Source: Candidatus Binatia bacterium (GTDB taxonomy: Bacteria > Desulfobacterota_B > Binatia > UBA9968 > JAJDTQ01). From it: a stretch of 14,301 bases of DNA. Location of the stretch: the NCBI GenBank assembly GCA_022827045.1, contig JAJDTQ010000146.1, forward strand, positions 1 to 14,301. Direction: 5' to 3'. Each line of letters starts with the position of its first letter. The first letter of the stretch is position 1. Positions 1-5,504 of the stretch are shown piece after piece. The notes under the pieces are model-generated. The model was not told the DNA's origin. It did no database searches and saw only the letters and a list, made by a program, of their open reading frames with translations. A program made the position numbers and the translations under genes.

Positions 1-63
1 ATGGAGCAGTTCGCCGGCTACTTCCCGGCGCCGCAACCCGAAGCGGCCCGGGAGGTGGCGTGA
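1..63 (+). CDS. C-terminal end of an upstream gene (partial)
   Basis: Reading frame 1 is open from the window edge to a TGA at 61-63, giving a 20-residue tail ending in EAAREVA. The TGA shares its A with the ATG of the next gene (TGATG), which is typical of translational coupling, so I read this as the last codons of the preceding gene in an operon. Proteins with a DUF2201-like domain are often encoded next to a MoxR-type AAA+ ATPase, so such an ATPase is a reasonable guess for the truncated gene. Nothing in these 20 residues shows it, and the ATG at position 1 is probably an internal Met. Confidence 0.4.
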   Translation: MEQFAGYFPAPQPEAAREVA

Positions 64-485
64 TGGCCGCGAACGTGCTCGGCGAATCGGCGCGGCGCAT
101 GAGCGACTGCGTGACGGAACTCCTGCGGAAGCAGCCCTTCTTCGGGAGCCTGGTCCTGAGGCTCCCGCTCCGAGCCGATCCCACGCGGAAGACGCTCGCG
201 AGCGACGGACACGAGATCCGCTACTCGCCCGGCTGGGTGGCGGAGACCGACGCGCACCTGATCGAGACCGCCATGGCGCGGGTGGTGATGGCGTGTGCGC
301 TAAAGCACCACACCCGGCGGGGAGAGCGGGACGCGGAACGATGGCAGACGGCCTCGCAGCTCGTCACCCACGCGCTCCTGCGCGACGCGGGCTTTACGCT
401 CCCGCCCGGAGCCGAGGCTTGGGAGGACCTGAGCGTGGATTTCCTCGATTTCGAGACTCCCGCCATGCCAGACGAGCTAGCTTGA
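63..485 (+). CDS. DUF2201 N-terminal-like protein with lost HExxH motif
   Basis: This encodes 140 residues from ATG 63; a GTG at 60 in the same frame is an alternative start. The order of motifs matches the N-terminal putative metallopeptidase part of DUF2201 proteins: QPFFGSLVLRLPL (24-36), a TLASDG stretch (44-49), YSP (54-56), then the helix that normally reads AHExxH, followed by HHTRRGERD (82-90) and GFTLPPGA. In the usual family the helix carries HExxH. Here the aligned positions are Arg73, Val74 and Ala77, so the zinc-binding and catalytic residues are absent, and the usual WN.A.D motif is also changed (WQTAS). The protein ends soon after and lacks the VWA-like C-terminal half. It is either a non-enzymatic, structural paralogue or an early decaying copy. 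The reading frame is clean and it overlaps the stop of the upstream gene, which argues for expression. The family match is from memory of the motif order. Confidence 0.75.
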   Translation: MAANVLGESARRMSDCVTELLRKQPFFGSLVLRLPLRADPTRKTLASDGHEIRYSPGWVAETDAHLIETAMARVVMACALKHHTRRGERDAERWQTASQLVTHALLRDAGFTLPPGAEAWEDLSVDFLDFETPAMPDELA

Positions 486-699
486 AGTCTCTAACCCACT
501 AATTTATCATAGTAAATTTTGTCTGCAAACTAGCGAGTGACAGGCTGTGAGATTCAGCCCCAACGCGTCGATTCAACACTATTTCAACACCGATACCGGG
601 GCTCACAAAACTCATAACCCGGCGCATCCGTGTCGCTTCACGGCATGAAATCGCGAACCTCGATGCCTCTTTTGGGTAGACGCGCGGGGCTAGAGAAGT

Positions 700-936
700 T
701 TGACGAAAGCAACGATCATACCACCCTGGGCGATGGATCTGCTGAATGGGCCAGGGACTGCTGCATTGCCGCCGGAATACGTCGACGAACAGCGAATGCT
801 CCTTTTTGACGGGATTCCGTTGGATACTGGCGGACGAGTACGCGCGGTTCTCCGCGAAGAGGCAGACACGCAGCCGCTCAACCCGTGGTTCAAGCTCTTG
901 ATTCAAACCATCGACGAACAGCCCTATCTCCCTTGA
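700..936 (+). CDS. Small hypothetical protein (doubtful)
   Basis: A 78-residue frame starts at TTG 700 with a weak purine run (AGAGAAG) about 5 bases upstream and ends at TGA 934-936. The protein begins MTKATIIPPWAMD and ends IDEQPYLP. Its composition is protein-like, with acidic and basic residues well mixed and no long Arg/Pro runs of the sort seen in antisense shadows. I recognise no domain. It could be a small genuine gene or the C-terminal part of a gene whose 5' end has been lost, like several other remnants in this window. The TTG start and poor Shine-Dalgarno are the main reasons for low confidence. Confidence 0.3.
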   Translation: MTKATIIPPWAMDLLNGPGTAALPPEYVDEQRMLLFDGIPLDTGGRVRAVLREEADTQPLNPWFKLLIQTIDEQPYLP

Positions 937-1188
937 CATGTCTTGGCTGAGCCGGTTACACGCAACCAGAGGGTACGCGTCACGGACGAGGGACATGAAA
1001 CTCAGTGAAGAACCCAGTGGGTGTCTCCACTCAGGGAACAATGTCTGGAGAAGTCGACGCCCCCTCCACCACATCAAGAGACTCCTCTCTACGCTTTTGT
1101 CGGGATCATTCACGTTTTCGGCGTCTTGTTCTTCGGGGGCCTGTATGGAGCCGTCGGGGGAGGTGGTGCCAACGAATTTCGCTGTACG

Positions 1189-1210
1189 TTGACTTCCGTC
1201 AAAAGGAGGA
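1189..1210 (+). promoter_or_regulatory. Small hairpin abutting a strong Shine-Dalgarno
   Basis: TTGAC (1189-1193) and GTCAA (1198-1202) can form a 5-bp stem with a TTCC loop directly upstream of the AGGAGG-type site (GGAGGA, 1205-1210) of the lipoprotein gene, whose GTG follows after 8 bases. The Shine-Dalgarno fixes the start at 1219. The hairpin may hold the site open or be chance; it does not itself include the ribosome binding site. Confidence 0.35.
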
Positions 1211-1218
1211 TTTGCAGA

Positions 1219-2043
1219 GTGGGTAACCAGATAGTTTCGAGTATTATAGCAGGCACTTTCTCTCGCTCGGTCGCGCTGGGCGCCATCCTTCTCGCCGGAT
1301 GCGTGGCAATGGCGGACACGGGGACGGGAGCCGCAGGACCGGAGAAGCCAAGGGCAGAAGAAATCGCCAGGGGACTCTGGGCAGAAGCGCCGGACTCCAC
1401 TGTACTCAGCGCCGAAGAACGGGCGTGGATCGAGCAGGCATGTCCACGGGGCATAGGGCCGGCAATGTGGAAGCGGTGCGCGGAACGCAACCTGGAAGCG
1501 CTGAAGGCTGGTACGGGCAACCCCACCCCGACAAAAAGCGCGGCGAACGCAGGTCTGCAAAGCACGAAGGGTGCAGGCGTAGGGGCCGTACGCGCACAGC
1601 CGGTGCCAGCAACGCGCGGAGAAGGCGGCACGATAGCCGAGACCACCTCGACAACGGTCCGCAGTGTGGTAGCCGTCAGTGAACAAGTGCCCAAGCTACC
1701 GAAAGACCCAGCACCGCACCTGCCGAAACCGGCAGACAACGAGCGATGGCTGTGCACGAGCTCAATTTTCGGCGAAGGGCCAGAGCGGGAACCCAGCATC
1801 GTGCTCACACGCGAAACCCCGCGCAACCAACCAGAAGGGCTAGGTAAGGTCGCCGTGGCAGGCGTCGTGCACGAGGCGGTATTCAGGGTCGAGGGCGTCA
1901 GCCGACGCTGGGACTGGAACACCTACGACGACGCGATCATGATCGGGCCAGACGGCAGCGCTGCATACTACAATTTCCGCGGACTCGGGCTGTTCGAGAC
2001 GAAAGCGAAGCCAAGTGAGTTGCTGATATGCGTACAAGGATGA
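1219..2043 (+). CDS. Predicted outer-membrane lipoprotein, function unknown
   Basis: This encodes 274 residues from GTG 1219, chosen because GGAGGA lies 8 bases upstream and because the start places a lipoprotein signal at the N-terminus: Arg16, a hydrophobic core SVALGAILLAG, and Cys28 in an LAGC lipobox. Val29 follows the Cys rather than Asp, which predicts sorting to the outer membrane in Gram-negatives. The frame is open for 66 codons further upstream, but that would bury the signal. Residues 64-92 (AEERAWIEQACPRGIGPAMW, then KRCAERNLEAL) resemble the short Cys-containing helical motif seen in some periplasmic proteins, with Cys75 and Cys87 able to form a disulphide. Residues 95-170 are a Thr/Ala/Pro-rich linker. 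The C-terminal part (about 177-274) is a compact domain starting RWLCTSSIFG and ending ELLICVQG, with two more Cys. I do not recognise the family. It stands alone, with remnants downstream. Confidence 0.85.
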   Translation: MGNQIVSSIIAGTFSRSVALGAILLAGCVAMADTGTGAAGPEKPRAEEIARGLWAEAPDSTVLSAEERAWIEQACPRGIGPAMWKRCAERNLEALKAGTGNPTPTKSAANAGLQSTKGAGVGAVRAQPVPATRGEGGTIAETTSTTVRSVVAVSEQVPKLPKDPAPHLPKPADNERWLCTSSIFGEGPEREPSIVLTRETPRNQPEGLGKVAVAGVVHEAVFRVEGVSRRWDWNTYDDAIMIGPDGSAAYYNFRGLGLFETKAKPSELLICVQG

Positions 2044-2257
2044 GTTGAGGTCGAGGGACGGGGAGACCGCGCCACTTGGCCGGTTCGATGCGCGTAGTCG
2101 AACCGACCGACACGCGCTGTACTGCCGCCCTGTTGTGACGGTCTACAGATATCGACGCCAAGCAGGTGTCGGTCTCGGCTGCAGCAAGTCCAGGATTGAG
2201 TGTAAATCCCGCGACATTGCCACATGGCTCTATTCCAGTGTTCGGATCCGCCATTGC

Positions 2258-2347
2258 GTAGTTGCTGCGGCCGGCAGCGGCAAGACATCGTTCATCGTGG
2301 CCAAGACAGGCTGGCTTTTCGGGAAAGGGTTACCCCCCAACAGACTG
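2258..2347 (+). pseudogene. UvrD/HelD-like helicase Walker A fragment
   Basis: In one frame the translation reads VVAAAGSGKTSFIVAKTGWL and then FGKGLPPNRL. This is a near-textbook Walker A region of superfamily 1 helicases of the UvrD/Rep group, closest in feel to DNA helicase IV, where GSGKTS is followed by xxAxxxWLxxxG and a PxxxL turn. Homology stops abruptly on both sides: the residues before VVAAAG do not match the expected Q-motif region, and after NRL the expected LLLAFxxxAxxE strand is missing. The host frame (2045-2404) has no start or family features elsewhere. I read it as about 30 codons left from a deleted helicase gene. Confidence 0.55.
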
Positions 2348-2529
2348 GACCGGCGGCACGCGTGGCGGCAATCAAGGTGTGCGGTTTTCGGTTGCCATTT
2401 ATGAGAGATTAGCCTCTTCCGCCCCTTCCCGAAAACAACGCTTTGTTGCCAAGGTCCATGAATTGATGTTTCCCGTGCAGAAAGTTAGATGCCAAGCTCG
2501 TTGCGTGCGCCTCACGCCGTTCCTCGTGT

Positions 2530-2697
2530 TCATGTTCGGCCCCCTTGGTAATAGTCCACGATCTCCACCTCGCACAATCCATCATCGGTCCGGCGGGCGC
2601 AGATTCGCCACTGAGCGTTAATCCTAATGCTGTAGTGTCCAGCGCGGTCACCGCGCAGTGCCTCAAGCCGGTTGCCTCCCAACGCCGACCCAACCAT
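2530..2697 (-). pseudogene. higB: HigB (RelE-fold) toxin, C-terminal half only
   Basis: On the minus strand the 55-codon frame from ATG 2697 to TGA 2530 contains GNRLEALRGDRAGHYSIRIN, then AQWRIC and VEIVDYY. This is the typical second half of HigB toxins (G.RLE.LKGDRAG..SIRIN.QWRICF...VEIVDYH), an mRNA interferase of the RelE/ParE fold. About 35-40 N-terminal residues are missing and a TGA lies in frame shortly upstream, so the toxin is not functional. The stop codon overlaps a downstream ATG (2531-2533) as in live higBA operons, but the following frame has no HigA helix-turn-helix and is itself degraded. The fragment overlaps no other gene and lies antisense to the YHS gene's leader. Confidence 0.72.
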
Positions 2698-2760
2698 TGC
2701 AAACCCGCCCGGAATCGGCTGAAATCAAGTTATCGTCCCACGGTTCTTCAGGAGGCATCC

Positions 2761-3231
2761 ATGAGTTGCGCACAGCGAATCCGGCGGGCGGTCGTGCCCG
2801 TGCTTTTCATCGCCGCCGTGCTTGCGCCGGCGGGCACGGCCTGGGCCGTCGACCCGGTGTTCTCCACCTTTTTCGGCGGCGCCATCCGGGGATACGACCC
2901 GGTGGCCTACCACACCGAGGGCAAGCCGGTGGCGGGCAAGCGGGCGCACCGGGCCGAATGGAAGGGGGCCACCTGGTCCTTCGCCAGCGCGGAGAACAAG
3001 GCGCTGTTCGAGGGCGACCCCGAGAAGTACACGCCCCGGTACGGCGGCTACTGCGCCTGGGCGGTGAGCAACGGCGGCACCGCCTCCATCGACCCGGACG
3101 CCTGGACCATCGTGGACGGCAAGCTCTACCTCAACTATAGCCTGGGAGTGCGGGAGCAGTGGTCCCAGGACATCCCCGGCAACGTCGCCAAGGCCGACGT
3201 CAACTGGCCCAGGATCCTGGCGGGCAACTAA
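2761..3231 (+). CDS. Secreted YHS-domain protein
   Basis: This encodes 156 residues from ATG 2761, with AGGAGG at 2750-2755. Residues 1-29 are a Sec signal peptide (RIRR, then a hydrophobic core, cleavage after AWA-29). The mature part is a YHS domain: GYDPVAYH near 43-50, a WKGATWSFAS strand, ENKALFEGDPEKY and YGGYCAWAVSNG, then a DPDAW.IVDGKLYLNYS segment. This matches the family of about 150-residue periplasmic YHS proteins common in proteobacteria. YHS domains are thought to bind metal, but the role of this secreted group is not settled; no metal-transport gene is adjacent. The frame is open further upstream to 2545, but those codons are antisense to the higB remnant and lack a ribosome binding site. 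Length and motifs look complete, so I consider it functional. Confidence 0.93.
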   Translation: MSCAQRIRRAVVPVLFIAAVLAPAGTAWAVDPVFSTFFGGAIRGYDPVAYHTEGKPVAGKRAHRAEWKGATWSFASAENKALFEGDPEKYTPRYGGYCAWAVSNGGTASIDPDAWTIVDGKLYLNYSLGVREQWSQDIPGNVAKADVNWPRILAGN

Positions 3232-3291
3232 TGTGATGGGCGACGGCCGGCGAGGGAATCCCGGACGGCGGCGGCAATCAACAGCCCCCGC

Positions 3292-3855
3292 CTACATCGG
3301 GTAGACCGTCCCGTTGCCGTGGAGGTGCCAGTACTGGAAGCCCCGACCGGTACAGCGGGCGAGCAGGTAGAAGTCGTCGGGGGCCGTCTCCAGGCACTCG
3401 CTCATCATGCCGATGAGCCATTCCGCCACCGCCGGATCGTCTTCCCCCCTGCCGTCCTCCCATATCATGCAGCGGACGCGCGCCCGTCCAAGCAGGAGTT
3501 TCTGGAAGCCGTCCCTTATCCGCCCCGGGTCCATGCCGCCATCCGCCCACTCGCACTCCAGGATCAGGACCGCCTCGTTCAGACAGTCGAGCCCGGGGTC
3601 TGCATCAGGCTCCCCCAGGGGATCCGCTTCTCCGTACCTGAGCCAGCAAACGTCGTACAGCCAACCCCCGCTGTCGGCGGCTTCGACGCCCGAGGCGCAG
3701 ACGTAGAGCGGCGGCTGTTGCGCCGCTCCGGCAACGCACAGTTGCGTCTTGATCTCTCTCGTCCACTCCCCGGCGCCCGCGCCCCGGCCGTGCAGGGCGG
3801 CGAACGCTTCGTTCAGGGAATGGCGCACGACTTCAGATACGGCCTCCCGGTCCAC
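3292..3855 (-). CDS. Predicted PD-(D/E)XK-like protein, function unknown
   Basis: This encodes 187 residues from GTG 3855, supported by GAAGGAG about 7 bases upstream on the minus strand. The layout of acidic residues suggests the PD-(D/E)XK nuclease fold: Glu34 in the N-terminal helix (WTREIKTQL), Asp68 in a strand (GWLYDVCWL), Glu100/Glu102 in the strand LILECEW, and Lys119 in the helix DGFQKLLLGRARV, followed by a hydrophobic strand (RCMIW). The spacing D-x(n)-ExE-x(n)-FxKLL recurs in uncharacterised proteins usually given this fold. This is inference from pattern, not a proven enzyme. The C-terminus (YYLLAR-like helix, then WHLHGNGTVYPM) is unfamiliar. No methyltransferase or obvious partner is adjacent; the next gene on the same strand lies 137 bases upstream. 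Confidence 0.85.
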   Translation of the reverse strand: MDREAVSEVVRHSLNEAFAALHGRGAGAGEWTREIKTQLCVAGAAQQPPLYVCASGVEAADSGGWLYDVCWLRYGEADPLGEPDADPGLDCLNEAVLILECEWADGGMDPGRIRDGFQKLLLGRARVRCMIWEDGRGEDDPAVAEWLIGMMSECLETAPDDFYLLARCTGRGFQYWHLHGNGTVYPM

Positions 3856-3992
3856 GCGGGCACTCCTTCGATTCAGCGTGCCGTGGGAAACGGTCCGGCA
3901 CGGATTCCTGAGAGCGGCAAGCCTCAGGGGTCACCTCAGCCGTGTACGGCCCTGTGGCCTCGATAGCCATCCACTCCCTTCCCGGTTTGTCC

Positions 3993-4241
3993 TCACGAAC
4001 CCCTCAAGCCACGAAACTTCACCCAACCCTTCCCGGTCAGGTGCGCGCGGAACAGTTCGTTTCCAACGATGTGCTGCACGTACCCCGTGGATTCGGCCAG
4101 ATCCTTCTCTGCAAGACGGCTTACCGTCGCGACCGTCTCGTGGTCCGCCGGCAGCGTCACGGCATGGCGCGGGCCCGCGGCTTGTTGTCCGATGCAGCGA
4201 ATCAGGGCGGTTTCGTCTTCGGTGAGAACGACCTTCTCCAT
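3993..4241 (-). CDS. Small hypothetical protein, possible winged-helix fold
   Basis: An 82-residue protein starts at ATG 4241 (MEKVVLTEDETALIR). It is followed by a region that reads like helices and a wing: ETVATVSRLAEKDLAESTGY, then VQHIVGNELFRAHLT and GWVKFRGL. The frame continues open upstream to 4448, but residues there are Cys/Arg/Pro-rich and not protein-like, so I start at the Met where composition changes. The ribosome binding site is weak (TTTGGAT about 9 bases upstream). I do not recognise a named family; a small DNA-binding or regulatory role is only a suggestion from the predicted secondary structure. It precedes the PD-(D/E)XK-like gene on the same strand. Confidence 0.65.
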   Translation of the reverse strand: MEKVVLTEDETALIRCIGQQAAGPRHAVTLPADHETVATVSRLAEKDLAESTGYVQHIVGNELFRAHLTGKGWVKFRGLRGS

Positions 4242-4299
4242 GCCGGCACGATCCAAAGGCGCGAAGACCCGGCAGGGAACCCGGGTGCTGCAAGAACCT

Positions 4300-4448
4300 G
4301 CGCGCCCCATCGCCCGAAGGAGACAGGTTGCCGAATCTTCGCACGGGGATTCGTACCACCGCTCCTGCCGCCGCGGCAATCCCCTGCGAAGTGTCCTGGC
4401 GTCGCACCCGCGGCCGGCGACCTCGGCTGCGATATCGGTTTTCCTCAT
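4300..4448 (-). pseudogene. Possible HU-family remnant with frameshift
   Basis: At 4448 on the minus strand a frame opens with MRKTDIAAEVAGR, which resembles the first helix of HU/IHF proteins. It then becomes unlike any protein. In the neighbouring frame the bases further on read QGIAAAAGAVVRIPVRRFGN, reminiscent of the HU segment before and around the RIxGFGTF strand. One frameshift would join the two. The remaining HU arm and tail (GRNP.TG, F.AGK) are not convincingly present. I give this low confidence; chance similarity in GC-rich sequence is possible. Confidence 0.25.
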
Positions 4449-5207
4449 GGATCACGTCCACGTCCACAGTGGCGGCGCCCGGAACATAATGCCAGAGCCG
4501 TCGCGTCGTCCTGCGCGCACAGCCCCTGCAATGCCTCTTGCCGGAACTTCACCCGCCAACCGTTTCGTGCCGCAAACGATCCAGCCATCATGCCGGACGC
4601 CTGAACGCCGACGCGTCCGTGACCGCCGTCGCTGGCGCCAACCAGGTGTCGCGGCGTTTCGGCGACGTCCGTGTCGTCCTCGAAGACATCCTGCGCCTCG
4701 ACTCCGACGACAGCGTGCGGGCATGCTGGCACGGCACGGCGGCACCACTCTGTTCACTGACGACTTCTGGAATGTCCGGCACATCTTGCACCACTGCCGA
4801 CAGCAACGGTCGAGTGAGTGTCGTAGCCGCGTGCCGCTCCGCCGGACACTGGTTCGACGGTGACGGTCGCGGCGGCCGCGCTTGCCATCGACATCGGTTC
4901 GTGTCGCGTACAGCGCCGCGCCACGGTCTCGGCGACGGACTCCACGCCCAGGCTGTGGGCATCGCCGTCACCGCGCTCCGCACGAGAATCAACCCGAATG
5001 TCGAGGCCGGCGCCGACCTCCGTGTGCTTCTGAGGCCCGGTGGCCACATAGCCCCGAATGCATTGCGTCTGCTTCGCTGCCCGCCGGGCCGCTGGCTCCG
5101 GCCGCCGGCAATGGCCCGGTCTGGGCTGCTGTAAGTGGATTGTAAGCGTGTTGTAAGTCCATTGTATTACAGCGACGCAGCGTGTAACACGGTGTAGTAC
5201 GCGAAAG
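4449..5207. other. No convincing gene; degenerate coding-like stretch
   Basis: Several overlapping frames run through this stretch on both strands. Two minus-strand frames (5047 to 4754 and 4732 to 4445) have G/C-rich third positions like real genes here, but neither has a ribosome binding site, a recognisable motif or a plausible end, and they sit in different frames. They may be two pieces of one decayed minus-strand gene. The last 70 bases before the IS element carry spaced TTGTAAG-type repeats (about 5127-5162) closing with TTACAG. Confidence 0.35.
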
Positions 5208-5217
5208 TTCTCTCGAG
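5208..5217 (+). repeat. Left subterminal inverted repeat of the IS110 element
   Basis: TTCTCTCGAG here is the exact reverse complement of CTCGAGAGAA at 6936-6945, just past the transposase stop. Subterminal repeats of this size are described in part of the IS110/IS1111 family. Confidence 0.55.
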
Positions 5218-5299
5218 AATCGCCCGGTTCTTCAGAGCAGGGACCCCCGCGCGACGCGGCGGCTTAGTCGCGAAAGCAACTGGGACTTGCAGCCGTGGC

Positions 5300-5432
5300 G
5301 GCGATGCAGTGAAGTGACGGTGACCGGGGAAGTCGAGGCCGTCCGATTCACTGGCGTGCGCAGGCACCCGTCACAGAGCTTGGCCCGAACCACGATCGGC
5401 TTCTGTCACTGATGGCGCGGCCTGGCCGCGAC
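5300..5432 (+). ncRNA. Candidate bridge RNA in the IS110 leader
   Basis: The non-coding leader between the left repeat and the transposase can fold into stems of the kind found in IS110 bridge RNAs. CAGTGAA (5307-5313) pairs with TTCACTG (5347-5353). An asymmetric internal loop (GT against CGA) leads to a second stem, GACGG (5316-5320) with CCGTC (5339-5343), capped by an 18-base loop (5321-5338). Further on, CGCGG (5416-5420) pairs with CCGCG (5426-5430) around a 5-base loop. In IS110 elements such loops hold guides for donor and target DNA. I cannot match the guides because the outer ends and the empty target site are unknown. The RNA ends are not determined; the limits given span the clear stems. 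Confidence 0.4.
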
Positions 5433-5465
5433 CTCGTTCGAGAGACTGAGATTTTGCCGTGTGGT

Positions 5466-5497
5466 TCCTCCCCGGCACTACACCATGCGGGAGGAGG
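5466..5497 (+). promoter_or_regulatory. Hairpin sequestering the transposase ribosome binding site
   Basis: TCCTCCC (5466-5472) is complementary to GGGAGGA (5489-5495), which is the core of the GGGAGGAGG Shine-Dalgarno 7 bases before the transposase ATG. The loop is 16 bases. Transcripts containing the left arm would hide the ribosome binding site, a known way for insertion sequences to limit translation of read-through transcripts. A promoter inside the loop region would be needed to escape; I see none that is clear. Confidence 0.45.
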
Positions 5498-5504
5498 ACT
5501 TGGC

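Larger units (their letters stand above)
486..1218 (+). other. Sparse region with one doubtful ORF
   Basis: Between the DUF2201-like gene and the lipoprotein gene I find no recognisable gene apart from the weak reading frame at 700-936. The first 200 bases are more AT-rich than the neighbours. Positions 1021-1218 lie in frame with the lipoprotein and contain a hydrophobic stretch, but no ribosome binding site supports starting there. A long minus-strand frame crosses the whole region; it shows no family motif and runs on antisense to the lipoprotein gene, so I do not call it. Confidence 0.4.

Noticed and set aside
499..1686. Minus-strand open frame of 395 codons
   Set aside because: It runs antisense to the lipoprotein gene and through low-content sequence, is full of Arg/Cys/Ser, and has no ribosome binding site or domain.
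2545..2760. N-terminal extension of the YHS protein
   Set aside because: It would bury the signal peptide, lacks a ribosome binding site, and overlaps the antisense higB fragment; AGGAGG places the start at 2761.
4538..5134. Plus-strand open frame of 198 codons
   Set aside because: There is no Shine-Dalgarno or recognised motif, and composition is Arg/Ser/His-rich. Third-position G/C favours the opposite strand for part of it, so neither strand is called.
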